64,000 bases of DNA. Origin: Salinicola salarius (GTDB lineage: Bacteria > Pseudomonadota > Gammaproteobacteria > Pseudomonadales > Halomonadaceae). The notes below the pieces were generated by a model. That model was given only the letters and a program-made list of their open reading frames with translations. It was not told where the DNA came from and did no database searches. Below are positions 52,758 to 61,777 of this stretch, one piece after another. The stretch covers positions 1-64,000 of the forward strand of contig NZ_PZJT01000005.1 in the NCBI RefSeq assembly GCF_003206135.1, read 5' to 3'. Both the position numbers and the translations under genes were made by a program. Each line of letters starts with the position of its first letter. Position 1 is the stretch's first letter.

Positions 52758-55526
52758 ATGCCAGGACTCTTTCAACGTCTGTTTTCCCCTCGCTGGCGGC
52801 ACAAGGATCCCGCTGTCCGCGCCCAAGCCGCCTCTCAACTGAGCTCGGACGAGCTCGATACGCTTCGTCAGCTCGCCCAGGACGATTCCCCCCAGGTCCG
52901 CCAGGCGGCACTGGCGCGGGTACAGGATCTCGATCCGCTGCTCCAGTGGCATCGCCAGTCGCCGAGCGAAGAGTCGTTCCAGCGTCTCGTCGACCTTCTC
53001 GGCGGGCGCGTTTCGCCCAGCCCCGATCTCAATACGCGGCTGGCAAAGATCGAGCAGCTCGAGGATCTGGCACTGATCGACGCCCTGATCGGCCAGAGTG
53101 ACAACCAGTCCCTGCGTCTGGCCGCGCTGGCTCGCATCGACGACGAAGCGCGCCTGATTCACCACGCCAGCGAGAACAGCATCACCGCCGTGCGCCACGC
53201 CGCCGCGGAACGTGTCACCTCCCCCGACGGCCTGGCGCAACTGGCCAAGCAGGCACGCCGGGACAAGCAGGTGGCCCGCCTGGCGCGTGAACGACTGGCG
53301 CGCCTGCGTGCCGACGCCGAACAGCAGAGCCGCGAAGCAGCGGAGCGCGAGCAGCTGCTGGCAACCCTGGAAGCCCAGGCCAACCGCCCCTGGGAGCCGA
53401 CCTTCGAGGCGCGCCTGAAGCACTGGGTCAAACAATGGGACGCGTTGACCAGCAACGCAGACCCAACCCAGCACGCCCGCTTCGATGCCGCGGTGACTCG
53501 CTGCCGCCAGCGCATCGCCGAACACGAGCATCAGCATCGCGAGCTCGAACGCGTCCAGCGCGAAAAGTCCGAGGCGCAATCGACGCGCGAAGGCATCCTC
53601 GATGCCCTGAACCAGGCACTGAACATCGTCGCTGAAACCGAACGACTGACCCCGGAGGTCATGCAGGCGCTGCAAGGCAAGTGGCGGCTGCAGGAAGAGC
53701 GGTGGCAGGAGGTCTCGGATCGCTACGGGGTCAGCGAGTCCTTCCAGCAGCGGTACGCGGCGCTCGACCAGCAGGCCCAGACCATCTGGCAGGCTTGGGA
53801 GCGGCTGCAGGCCGAAGCCCCCGCCCTGCGCGAAGCGCTCGATAAAGACGAGCCGCTGGCGCCGGTCCTCGAGCGCCTGGCATGGCCGCGCACGCTGCCG
53901 CCGACCGAGCTGGTGCTCGATGCCCAGCGCCAGGCAGCAGCCAGCAGGCGACAGCAAGACACAGCAGCCGCCGCCAAGATCGAAAACCATTGGTCGGACG
54001 CAGAGATCGGCGCACAGCTCGAGGCTCTGTCCGAGGAGCTCGACCAGGGCCGTTACCGCCCGGCCTCGCAGCTGCATCGCCGTCTGCGCCAGCACCTGGA
54101 TTCCAGCGGGCAGTCGTTGTCGCCGGCCCAGGAGCAGGCCTACAAGCAGCAGACCGCCCGCCTGGCCGAATTGAAGGACTGGCGCGGTTTCGCCGCCGCG
54201 CCCAAGCGCGAAGCCCTGCTGGCGAACATCGAAGCGCTGGTCGAGGCCCGCGAGCAGCCGGATGCAGAGCGTCATCGTCGGCATCAGCAACTGATTCGCG
54301 ACTGGCGCCAGCTTGGCGACGCTGCAGCGACCCGCGAGCTGGCCCAGCGCTTCCGCGCCGCCTCCGACGCCCTCCATGAACAGCTGGCCGAATGGGAGGC
54401 CGAGCTCGAATCGCGGGAGCAGGACAACCTCGCGGCCCGGCAGGCACTTTGCGAACAGCTCGAAGCGCTGCTGGCCCACCCTTCCGAGGATGCCGACCCG
54501 GATGGCCTGCGCCGGATTCGCGATGCCGCCCAGGAACAGTGGGATCGACACTGGCCGGTTCCGCGGCGGCAGGCCGCCTCGACCGGTCGGCATTACGCCC
54601 GCCTGCGTCGCCAGCTGCAGTCGCTGATCGACGAGCGCGCCGGTGATGTCGCGGACCACAAGCGCGAACTGGTCGAACAGGCCCGACAACTGGCGGAAGA
54701 TACCGCGCCCGCCGCGCAGCGTGCCGAGCAGGCCAAGTCGCTGCAACAGCGCTGGCGCGAGCTGGGCCGAGCGCCGAAAGGCATCGAACAGACGCTGTGG
54801 CGCCAGTTCCGCAACCACTGCGACACCATTTTTGCGGCCCGCGACACCGTGCGTGGCGAACAGCAGGCACGACAGCAGCAGCGCTTCGATGACATGCAGG
54901 CACTGATCGACCGCCTGGACGCCTGGCAGCCCGCGTCCGCCGGAGAGCGCCATGTTCTCGAGTCGGCGCTGACAGAAGCGCAACGCCTGGTGCCCCTGCC
55001 CCGCAGCCGGCGCAGCGAGGGTATGGAAAAGCGCTGGCAAGGTATCGTTCACGCGCGGGAAGTCACGCTGGATCGGCTTGCGCTGGTGGAAGAAGCGAAG
55101 CAGTGGCCCGACTACCGAGCGTGGATGCGTCAGGCCGACGGCGAAGCGCTCGATATGGCCCGGCTCGACAGCGACGTACGACGAGCGCTCGAAGCCCGCG
55201 AGACTCAGCGCCAAGCGTCGTCACCGCAGCAGGCCGAAGAGCATCTGCAGCGCTGCCTGGTCCAATTGGCACTGCTGGCCGGCGACGCCATCCCCGAAGC
55301 GCTGGAACCGCTGCGCCTCGAGGTTCAGGTCGCGCGGCTCAACGACGGTCTGGGCCGGCCGCCCACGCCGCCCGAGGAGCTGCATCAGACGCTATTGCGG
55401 CTGTTGTCGGTTGCCCCGCTTACGACCGAGACCTGGGAGCGCTACGAGCCCGCTTTCGATAGCGTGATGACGCATTTGAGCCAGACAGGACATCATCACA
55501 GCGACGACAGTATTGACATCGTCTAA
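52758..55526 (+). CDS. Large HEAT-repeat/DUF349 coiled-coil protein
   Basis: 922-residue protein without signal peptide or membrane segments. N-terminal HEAT-like repeats (residues about 10-230, DPAVRAQAASQLSSDELDTL, DSPQVRQAALARV) are followed by several DUF349 helical repeats of tryptophan- and arginine-rich type (LKHWVKQWDAL, QRWRELGRAPKGIEQTLWRQF). The function of DUF349 proteins is not established. The frame is open upstream to 52593, but ATG 52758 (MPGLFQRLFSPRWRHKDP) is where family similarity begins. The promoter of the following tRNA overlaps its stop codon. Confidence 0.85.
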   Translation: MPGLFQRLFSPRWRHKDPAVRAQAASQLSSDELDTLRQLAQDDSPQVRQAALARVQDLDPLLQWHRQSPSEESFQRLVDLLGGRVSPSPDLNTRLAKIEQLEDLALIDALIGQSDNQSLRLAALARIDDEARLIHHASENSITAVRHAAAERVTSPDGLAQLAKQARRDKQVARLARERLARLRADAEQQSREAAEREQLLATLEAQANRPWEPTFEARLKHWVKQWDALTSNADPTQHARFDAAVTRCRQRIAEHEHQHRELERVQREKSEAQSTREGILDALNQALNIVAETERLTPEVMQALQGKWRLQEERWQEVSDRYGVSESFQQRYAALDQQAQTIWQAWERLQAEAPALREALDKDEPLAPVLERLAWPRTLPPTELVLDAQRQAAASRRQQDTAAAAKIENHWSDAEIGAQLEALSEELDQGRYRPASQLHRRLRQHLDSSGQSLSPAQEQAYKQQTARLAELKDWRGFAAAPKREALLANIEALVEAREQPDAERHRRHQQLIRDWRQLGDAAATRELAQRFRAASDALHEQLAEWEAELESREQDNLAARQALCEQLEALLAHPSEDADPDGLRRIRDAAQEQWDRHWPVPRRQAASTGRHYARLRRQLQSLIDERAGDVADHKRELVEQARQLAEDTAPAAQRAEQAKSLQQRWRELGRAPKGIEQTLWRQFRNHCDTIFAARDTVRGEQQARQQQRFDDMQALIDRLDAWQPASAGERHVLESALTEAQRLVPLPRSRRSEGMEKRWQGIVHAREVTLDRLALVEEAKQWPDYRAWMRQADGEALDMARLDSDVRRALEARETQRQASSPQQAEEHLQRCLVQLALLAGDAIPEALEPLRLEVQVARLNDGLGRPPTPPEELHQTLLRLLSVAPLTTETWERYEPAFDSVMTHLSQTGHHHSDDSIDIV

Positions 55527-55540
55527 TCCATACGTATAAT
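55513..55540 (+). promoter_or_regulatory. Consensus sigma-70 promoter of the initiator tRNA
   Basis: -35 TTGACA (55513-55518) and -10 TATAAT (55535-55540), both exact consensus, with a 16-base spacer. The -35 lies inside the last codons of the DUF349 gene and the spacer contains its stop codon. The tRNA begins 15 bases after the -10. Confidence 0.9.
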
Positions 55541-55554
55541 ACGCCTCAAGTTGA

Positions 55555-55631
<77 letters not shown>

Positions 55632-55640
55632 AATTATTTG

Positions 55641-55672
55641 ACCGGTGCCTTCCCCAGGCGCCGGTTTTTTTT
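55641..55672 (+). terminator. Rho-independent terminator of the tRNA-fMet gene
   Basis: ACCGGTGCC and GGCGCCGGT form a 9-pair stem (one T-G wobble) with a 7-base loop, followed by seven further T. Confidence 0.93.
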
Positions 55673-55846
55673 GGTCCCTATTTTTTCCGTCAAACGCTAT
55701 CCGCTTTTCTCTTTTCTTTATCCGTTTCTCTCACGACCCGTTTTGCGTTATCCATTACCCACGTGCGTGTAGATACCGGTTCCGCCACATTATGCATATG
55801 GGTTATCCCGGATATCTGGGTCCTGTTTCGCTTTATCGCCAGATCC

Positions 55847-56653
55847 TCACGGAATCTCCTGCTCCACCTCTCTTTCCCCGTGGCTACCGGTCGGTTGCGC
55901 CATGCCGACCCGGCCGATGCCGGGCAGCTTGAGTGCGGGAGACTGCCAGTCGACTCCGACGGTCAGTCCCAGCACGTCGAGTTCGAATCCTTCGTCCCAG
56001 GCCAGCATGACGCCGAACAGACCGCCCAGCGACAGTTGATAGCCGGTCTGCGTCGGCGTCCTGGCGACGAACTCTCCTGGCAGGTAGTTCTTGCCGATCG
56101 CATTGGGCGGGAAGTCCACCGAGAGCTCCGGTACCTGTCGCACCACCCAGGCGATGAACGTATTGCTGTTGGGGCCGGGCCAGATACCGTAACGGTCGGG
56201 AAACGGATAGTCGGGCACGACGCGCTCGATCCCGCTGATCGCCCGCGTGGCCTTGTCGCCCCGGAGTTCGGCCAGCAGCGTCGGCGAATTGCCATACCAT
56301 TGGCGATCCGGCTGCGCATAGCTGGTCTCCACCGTGGGCCGACGCCAGCTCACCACCTGATAGACGCGATAACGGCTGGCATCTTCGGCCTTGGTCGCGA
56401 TCCAGGTGTGCACGCCGAACGCCCCGCGCCACTCGAAGGTGCGCGCCGCATAGACCTGAACGACTGCTTCGCGCACCTCCGCCGGATCCGGCGCCAATCC
56501 ACTGGAAGAACGATCCGCATCCTGCCAGTTGGCGGACATCGGCACCTGCTGGGAAGCGAGCATGTAGGCAGGCCCCAGCAGCAGTACGATAATCAGCGTG
56601 ATGGCGGCCAGCACGAACTTGAACGTGCGAGTCAGCATGCGGGACAGGTTCAT
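55847..56653 (-). CDS. DUF3750 family protein
   Basis: 268-residue protein of unknown function recognised as DUF3750. One N-terminal membrane helix (FVLAAITLIIVLLLGPAYML, residues about 13-32) anchors a periplasmic domain with the family-typical FEWRGAFGVHTWIATK, GPNSNTFIAWVVRQVPEL and LPPNAIGK-like DFPPNAIGKNYLP. Start ATG 56653 is taken where the helix begins, because the frame continues far upstream without homology. Divergent from the CnoX-like gene. Confidence 0.82.
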   Translation of the reverse strand: MNLSRMLTRTFKFVLAAITLIIVLLLGPAYMLASQQVPMSANWQDADRSSSGLAPDPAEVREAVVQVYAARTFEWRGAFGVHTWIATKAEDASRYRVYQVVSWRRPTVETSYAQPDRQWYGNSPTLLAELRGDKATRAISGIERVVPDYPFPDRYGIWPGPNSNTFIAWVVRQVPELSVDFPPNAIGKNYLPGEFVARTPTQTGYQLSLGGLFGVMLAWDEGFELDVLGLTVGVDWQSPALKLPGIGRVGMAQPTGSHGEREVEQEIP

Positions 56654-56755
56654 CGGCAGAGAATTCCGGCGTTCTGGTCGGGAGACGGGTTGAATCGGCG
56701 TACGATGGCCCACATAACACTCATCAATCTCGAATCGAACATCAAGGGTTTTCAC

Positions 56756-57691
56756 ATGGCTATCGTCGATCCCCGCACCGGACAACCGCTGACCGGCCCG
56801 GAAGAAAGCAGCCAGAATGGCGCCGGTAACAACGTTGCCCCGGAGGACGTCATCGTCGACGTCACGCTGGAGAACTTCCAGCAGGTCGTGCTCGAGGGCT
56901 CGATGCAGCATCCGGTACTGCTGCAGAGCTGGGCTTCCTGGTGCGAGCCGTGCAAGAACCTGAAGCCGGTACTGGAGAAGCTGGCGCAGGAATACGCTGG
57001 CGCCTTCGTGCTGGCGCGGCTCGATATCGAAGCCTTCCCGCAGATCGCCTCGCAGCTCGGGGTGCGTTCGGTGCCGGACGTCAAGCTGATCTCCCAGGGC
57101 CAGCTCTACGACCAGTTCCAGGGCGCGTTGCCGGAAAAGCAGGTGCGCGAGTGGCTGGGCAAGTATCTCGAGGCACCGGCGAACGCCTCCCAGAGCCCGG
57201 AAGAGATGGCCGAGGCGGCGCTGGCCTCCGGCGATACCGAGACCGCCGAGGCGATCTATCAGGAACTGATCCAGCAGTACCCGGAGCACTACGACTACCA
57301 GATCGAGCTGGCCGGGGTGCGGGTCGCTGCCGGCCAGACCGCTGACGCCAAACAGATCCTCGACAACCTGCCGCCGGAACACCGCGATGCGGCCAAGGCA
57401 CGCGGCGTGCGGGCACGCATCGAGTTCGGCGAGGAAGCCTTGAGCCAGGCCGATATCGACGCCCTGGGCGAGCGTGACGACAGCGAAGCGCAGTATCAGC
57501 GCGCCATGCGTCAGATCGCCGATGGCCAGTACGAGGCCGGACTCGAAGCGCTACTGGCCGTCATGAAGCGCGATCGCGCCTACGGCGAGGATGCGGCGCG
57601 CAAGACGCTGCTGCGGGTATTCGATGCGCTGGGCGCCGAACACCCGCTGACCGTCACCTACCGCCGTCGTCTGTTCGCCATGCTCTACTGA
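56756..57691 (+). CDS. cnoX: CnoX/YbbN-type thioredoxin-TPR chaperedoxin
   Basis: Thioredoxin-fold holdase with TPR repeats that protects client proteins and hands them to GroEL or DnaK in the best-studied members, 311 residues. The thioredoxin domain (residues about 30-135) has an intact active site WCEPC, unlike E. coli YbbN, and the cis-proline in VRSVPDVKL. TPR_19/20 repeats follow, and it ends TYRRRLFAMLY, the family C-terminus. ATG 56756 is preferred; upstream in-frame starts lack homology. Confidence 0.92.
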   Translation: MAIVDPRTGQPLTGPEESSQNGAGNNVAPEDVIVDVTLENFQQVVLEGSMQHPVLLQSWASWCEPCKNLKPVLEKLAQEYAGAFVLARLDIEAFPQIASQLGVRSVPDVKLISQGQLYDQFQGALPEKQVREWLGKYLEAPANASQSPEEMAEAALASGDTETAEAIYQELIQQYPEHYDYQIELAGVRVAAGQTADAKQILDNLPPEHRDAAKARGVRARIEFGEEALSQADIDALGERDDSEAQYQRAMRQIADGQYEAGLEALLAVMKRDRAYGEDAARKTLLRVFDALGAEHPLTVTYRRRLFAMLY

Positions 57692-57717
57692 TAGACGTCG
57701 ATCCGCGTGATGCCGCA

Positions 57718-57754
57718 AACGCCCGGCCGAGTGAAAGCTCGTGCCGGGCGTTTT
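57718..57754. terminator. Bidirectional terminator between cnoX and the aminotransferase gene
   Basis: AACGCCCGGC and GCCGGGCGTT form a perfect 10-pair stem, with an inner CGAG/CTCG stem of four pairs. T-runs flank it on both strands, and it separates two convergent genes. Confidence 0.88.
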
Positions 57755-57756
57755 CG

Positions 57757-58914
57757 TCAGGCTGGCTCGGCCAGCAACCGGTCCAGACGCAGCAATGCCT
57801 CTTCCAGCCAGCTTCGCGGCATGCCGAAGTTGAGCCTGACGAAACCGGGCCAGCCGAAGTCGGCACCATCGGAAAGCGCCACGCGTGCCTCTTCCAGCAA
57901 ACGCTGCTGCGGCGACTCGGCCAATGCGCTATGGCGCAGATCCAGCCAGGCCAGGTAGGTCGCTTCCGGTGTCGACAGGGTCACGCCCGGCCAGCGCGAG
58001 ACATGCGCTTCCACCAGGGCCAGGTTGTCCCGCAGCTCGCCCAGCAACGCCTGGCGCCACGCCTCGCACTCGGCGTAGGCGGCTTGCGACGCGCTCAGGC
58101 CGAGCACGTTGACGCTGGGTAGCAGGCCGGCAGCGGCAGACTGGAATCGCTGGCGCAGATCGTCGTCGGCGATGATGGCGCAGGCGGAGGAGAGCCCCGC
58201 GATGTTGAACGTCTTGGAGGGCGCCCACAGCGTGATCAGACGATCCTTCAATTCCGGACACAGCTGACCCAGCGGCCGATGAGAGACCGAAGGATCGAGG
58301 ATCAGATCGCAGTGCAGCTCGTCGGACACCACGATCAGATCGTGACGCACGGCGAGCTCCGCCAGCCCCTTGAGTTCCTCGGCATTCCACACGCGCCCGG
58401 TGGGGTTGTGGGGATGGCACCACAGCAGTACGCGGGTATTGGGCTGGATCGCCGCCTCCAGCGCCTCGAGATCGAGCCGCCAGGGCTCGCCAGGCGCGGC
58501 GGGCTCGGCCAGCGCGAATGTCTGTGCTTCACGTCCGGTATTTCTGGCGACACTCAGAAACGGCGGATAGATCGGGGTGGCGGTGAGCACGCCCTGCCCC
58601 GGTTCGCTGAATGCCATCGCCGCCAGATTGAGCGCCGGCACCACGCCGGGCACCCATAGCTGCCACGCTTTCTCGATCTGCCAGTCGTAGTGGTCACGGC
58701 TCCAGTCGCAAAGGGTTTGCTTCAACGCCGCGGACACGTCACCGTAGCCGAAGACACCGTGCGCGACGCGTGACTCGAGTGCCGATATGACCGCCGGCGG
58801 CGAGCGAAAATCCATATCGGCAACCCACAGGGGCAGGACGTCTTCGTCGTATTGCAGCCACTTCTTGGTGGCGTGCTGGCGGCGATCGATACGCGTGGCA
58901 AAATCGAAGTTCAC
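57757..58914 (-). CDS. patB: PatB/MalY-type PLP aminotransferase (cystathionine beta-lyase)
   Basis: Fold-type I PLP enzyme, 385 residues, of the MalY/PatB C-S lyase group that releases ammonia, pyruvate and a thiol from cystathionine or cysteine conjugates. LPLWVADMDFRSPPAV and VFGYGDV are typical, with CHPHNPTGRVW, VVSDELHCDLIL and the PLP lysine in APSKTFNIAGL. Start is GTG 58914 (MNFDFATRIDRRQHATKKW); the open frame extends to 59358 but is not homologous there. It is divergent from the small gene at 58950. Confidence 0.92.
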   Translation of the reverse strand: MNFDFATRIDRRQHATKKWLQYDEDVLPLWVADMDFRSPPAVISALESRVAHGVFGYGDVSAALKQTLCDWSRDHYDWQIEKAWQLWVPGVVPALNLAAMAFSEPGQGVLTATPIYPPFLSVARNTGREAQTFALAEPAAPGEPWRLDLEALEAAIQPNTRVLLWCHPHNPTGRVWNAEELKGLAELAVRHDLIVVSDELHCDLILDPSVSHRPLGQLCPELKDRLITLWAPSKTFNIAGLSSACAIIADDDLRQRFQSAAAGLLPSVNVLGLSASQAAYAECEAWRQALLGELRDNLALVEAHVSRWPGVTLSTPEATYLAWLDLRHSALAESPQQRLLEEARVALSDGADFGWPGFVRLNFGMPRSWLEEALLRLDRLLAEPA

Positions 58915-58949
58915 GATAGTGATCTCATCATCGAAATGGATGGACGAAT

Positions 58950-59405
58950 ATGTGCGAGCGGCCTGACGTGCCTGACAACGCTTCTCCCCGACCGTTCTAC
59001 GCTCGGGTGCTGGCCGGCAATTCGAAGCTGGTCGGCCACTGGCTGATGCTGGGGCAGGCCGATCCCGACCGTCTGGCCCTGATTCTGGCCGATACGGCGC
59101 GCATCGCCAAATTGGGAGAGCCGGAGTCGACACCGGACGGCGCCACGCTGACCCACTGGAGCGGTGACGCCACGCCGCCGCGCTGGGCTGCCAGAACGGC
59201 ACTGTTCCTGCTGGTGCAGATGCCGGCCCGGCCCCTGCCCCGCGACGACGACGAGGCCTGCGCCTGGGCTTACTGCTGGCTGCACAATCGGGACTTCGAC
59301 GCCTTCGAGACGGCGCGCGACGCGCTGCCCGAACATCTGCGCGAACGCCTCGCCGCACCGCTGGCCGAAGCGTGGCACGACTATCGCGGGCTGCGCCTGG
59401 TCTGA
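58950..59405 (+). CDS. Unrecognised 151-residue protein
   Basis: Soluble-looking protein with no signal or membrane segment and no family I can name. It is rich in Trp, Leu, Ala and Arg (GHWLMLGQADPDRLALILAD, AWAYCWLHNRDFDAFETARD), probably all-helical. Codon usage resembles its neighbours. It starts 35 bases from the divergent patB start, so the two may share a control region. Confidence 0.65.
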   Translation: MCERPDVPDNASPRPFYARVLAGNSKLVGHWLMLGQADPDRLALILADTARIAKLGEPESTPDGATLTHWSGDATPPRWAARTALFLLVQMPARPLPRDDDEACAWAYCWLHNRDFDAFETARDALPEHLRERLAAPLAEAWHDYRGLRLV

Positions 59406-59503
59406 CCTGCCAGGCCCGGCGCGAGGCATGCCATGACTCGCTGGAGCCGTTCAGTATCAGCCCGTATCAGGCCGCAGGGCACGCTGACATGAACAGACGG
59501 AGG

Positions 59504-60289
59504 TCAGAGGTTGTACTTGACGAGAAGACTCGCGGTGTTCTGGTCGGTATCGAAAGCCGTGCTGTTCTCGATCCCGTACTTGTCGCTCCAGTAGTCGTAC
59601 TCCAGACCGACGTAGAGCTTCTTCTGAGACCAGTGCATCGCCTTTCCAAGGTCGTACTTGATCTGCGGGTTGACGTGCAGGTTGGCGTGGTAGCTATCGT
59701 CGTTGTCCACCACCCAGTCGATGTAACCATCGATCAGAAAATCCGATTCTCCCGCCGGGATCGTCACCGACCATACCGGCGTGATCTGCCAGGTATCGCC
59801 ATCACGATCCCCATCCGGGTCGCGGTGATAGACGTTGATCTGAGCATAGTCGAAACCGGGAATTGTCAGATCCACGCCCAGCCCCAGCAAGGTCGTTTCC
59901 ACGTCTCCTTCGCCAAACTCGCGGGTCCCCGCCAGCAGCACGTCACTGATGGGGCCCAGTCGGAAGGACTGGTCGAATATCTTGTTGAAAGAGAGACGTG
60001 GCGTGAATTCGCCGTAATAGGTATTGCTGCCGTTGGTGGCGGATTCTTCGCCGTTGTAGAAAATCTTGTCGACGAAGATGAACAGATCCCCTGCTGTCCA
60101 GCTACTGGCATGCTCGAAAGTTACCGTCTGCTGCGTCGACGGATCGACTTCGAAATTCTGCCCGTACAAGTAGGTCAGGCTGTTGCCTTGCCACAGAATC
60201 GGACTATCGGCCGAAGCCTCACCGGCCACACCAAGGGCCGCCCCTGCAATCACGCCGATGGCGACAGCGCTCCGTCCCAAGCCTTTCAT
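59504..60289 (-). CDS. Tsx-like nucleoside-specific outer-membrane channel
   Basis: Outer-membrane beta-barrel of the nucleoside-specific channel (Tsx-like) family, 261 residues. The signal peptide ends near GEASA-DSPILWQGNSLTYLYG, a family-typical mature start. The barrel ends ASLLVKYNL. ATG 60289 is preferred over ATG 60310 because AAAGGAG lies 9 bases before it and the signal begins there. An inverted repeat about 90 bases upstream (60381-60409) is a likely operator. Nucleoside substrate is inferred from the family only. Confidence 0.87.
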   Translation of the reverse strand: MKGLGRSAVAIGVIAGAALGVAGEASADSPILWQGNSLTYLYGQNFEVDPSTQQTVTFEHASSWTAGDLFIFVDKIFYNGEESATNGSNTYYGEFTPRLSFNKIFDQSFRLGPISDVLLAGTREFGEGDVETTLLGLGVDLTIPGFDYAQINVYHRDPDGDRDGDTWQITPVWSVTIPAGESDFLIDGYIDWVVDNDDSYHANLHVNPQIKYDLGKAMHWSQKKLYVGLEYDYWSDKYGIENSTAFDTDQNTASLLVKYNL

Positions 60290-60380
60290 TCCACCTTGCT
60301 CCTTTCTCATGGATCGCTCTCTGGCGCTTGAACTCGAGGTCACGAAGACCCGGAAGCAACAGGAGCAAAAGGTGTGCCAG

Positions 60381-60409
60381 CCTGTTGTTTTTGTATACAA
60401 AACAACAGG
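60381..60409. promoter_or_regulatory. Large palindrome upstream of the Tsx-like gene
   Basis: CCTGTTGTTTT and AAAACAACAGG are perfect 11-base arms around TGTATAC. The centre reads TTGTATACAA, which resembles operators of FadR-type GntR regulators. No regulator gene is adjacent. It is 92 bases before the chosen start codon. Confidence 0.65.
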
Positions 60410-60517
60410 CGCGCAGCGAAACATAGGCGCCCTGGTTACTTGGGCGTTTTTCTAACGCACTGTTTCAATTCAGGTATCTCTCCAAACCTGACCGATTGCA
60501 CAAGTTTGAGGCGGGTT

Positions 60518-60865
60518 TCAGGAACGACGACGCCTAGCCTGACGCTTGGGAATGAAGCCGTCCGGCTTGGTTGCCAGCCACTCGACAAAGGCGCGAATAT
60601 CGGGATGCGACAGCAGTGCTTCGCGGCTTGCATAATGGTCGGCCAGCTCGCGCTCGCCCAATGTCCGGTGAAGATGGGAATGGCACGGTCGGCAGACCCG
60701 GAGAATGGCCGTCTGCATCAGATCGCGCCCAAGGCGCTTGCGATAGCGCGGTTTGCGGTGCAACGTTCTGGGAATGAGATGATGACGCGTCAACGGCGCG
60801 GCACGTCCGCACAGCGCGCAACGCTCGGTTACCTCGTAGTCCGCTATCTCGTCGTCAGTCACCAT
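60518..60865 (-). CDS. Small HNH nuclease-domain protein
   Basis: 115-residue protein with an HNH zinc-finger nuclease motif: CALCG, then RHHLIPRT (the first His-His), then VCRPCHSHLH. The four cysteines should bind structural zinc. The C-terminus is basic (RQARRRRS). No partner or mobile-element signature is near. Similar stand-alone HNH proteins occur widely in gammaproteobacterial chromosomes; the target is unknown. Confidence 0.85.
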   Translation of the reverse strand: MVTDDEIADYEVTERCALCGRAAPLTRHHLIPRTLHRKPRYRKRLGRDLMQTAILRVCRPCHSHLHRTLGERELADHYASREALLSHPDIRAFVEWLATKPDGFIPKRQARRRRS

Positions 60866-60950
60866 CGATAAGGAGTCTCCATCGCGTGGTCAGCTTAGAA
60901 ACGTCGCCGGGTCTTCCGCAACCTGCCTCGACCGGCACGGGAATCGCGCC

Positions 60951-61439
60951 ATGACGCCCGCGATCCGCCTGCTGGAATCCCGGGGAATTACCCATGAGGT
61001 CACCAGCTACGAACTGGGTAGTGAATCGGAGGCGGCTTCCCGCAATTCCTATGGCCTCGACGCCGCCCAGGCGCTGTCGCTGCCGCCTGCCAGTGTATTC
61101 AAGACACTGCTCGCCCAGCTCGACGACGGGCGTCTGGTGGTCGCCCTGGTGCCTGTCGATGCCACGCTGGATCTCAAGGCGCTGGCCAAGGCCGCCGGTG
61201 CGCGCAAGGCGCGCATGGCCGAAGCCCCGGTGGCCGAGCGCACCACCGGCTACCTGGTGGGCGGCATCAGCCCGCTGGGCCAGAAGAAACGTCTGCCGAC
61301 CTTCATCGACGAGAGCGCCAGCGCCATGGAGACGATGCACGTCAGCGGTGGCCGGCGCGGGCTGGAACTGTCGCTGGCACCAGGCGACCTGATCGCCCTG
61401 ACCGCAGCTCGTACTGCGGCGCTGGCCCGGCGCGGTTGA
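60951..61439 (+). CDS. ybaK: Cys-tRNA(Pro)/Cys-tRNA(Cys) deacylase YbaK
   Basis: Editing enzyme that hydrolyses Cys-tRNA(Pro) mischarged by ProRS, 162 residues. The YbaK/EbsC fold is indicated by VFKTLLAQLDDGRLVVALVP with its conserved lysine, TGYLVGGISPLGQKKRLPTF, and the closing GLELSLAPGDLIALT. Divergent from the HNH gene and first of a compact plus-strand run of small genes to 63896. Confidence 0.95.
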   Translation: MTPAIRLLESRGITHEVTSYELGSESEAASRNSYGLDAAQALSLPPASVFKTLLAQLDDGRLVVALVPVDATLDLKALAKAAGARKARMAEAPVAERTTGYLVGGISPLGQKKRLPTFIDESASAMETMHVSGGRRGLELSLAPGDLIALTAARTAALARRG

Positions 61440-61447
61440 TCCTTCGC

Positions 61448-61777
61448 ATGTCGATAGACTTCGACCTGTGGATCGATCCCGACGATCTCGATCGCCATCG
61501 TGCCGTCGAGCGGGCGCTGGAGCACTACTTCATGGAGCGCCTGGCCGACTACCCGCATCTGCGTTTGCCGGGTCCCGACCCCTACGACTATGATGCGCCG
61601 TTCAATCGACTGCACGCCGTGCTGGTCGAACGCGCCCGCGACTACCTGCTGCGCGACTATTTCTACTCGCCCACGCCGATGCAACTGAGCCAGGCCTTCT
61701 ATCGCGCCGTGGCTCGTTCCAACAAGGTCATACTGGATTCCTCCCATGGTGATTCACACCAATCAGACACCGACTGA
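61448..61777 (+). CDS. Unrecognised 109-residue acidic protein
   Basis: Starts 8 bases after ybaK (ATG 61448; a TTG at 61436 would overlap it). No signal or membrane segment is visible. The protein is tyrosine- and aspartate-rich (DFDLWIDPDDLDRHRAVERA, GPDPYDYDAPFNR, YSPTPMQLSQAFYRAV). The family is not recognised. It overlaps the DUF501 gene by 32 bases, which supports translation as part of one operon. Confidence 0.65.
   Translation: MSIDFDLWIDPDDLDRHRAVERALEHYFMERLADYPHLRLPGPDPYDYDAPFNRLHAVLVERARDYLLRDYFYSPTPMQLSQAFYRAVARSNKVILDSSHGDSHQSDTD

Noticed and set aside
52674..55214. 846-codon minus-strand frame opposite the DUF349 gene
   Set aside because: Antisense of a Gln/Arg/Ala-rich coding sequence; no start context or domain.
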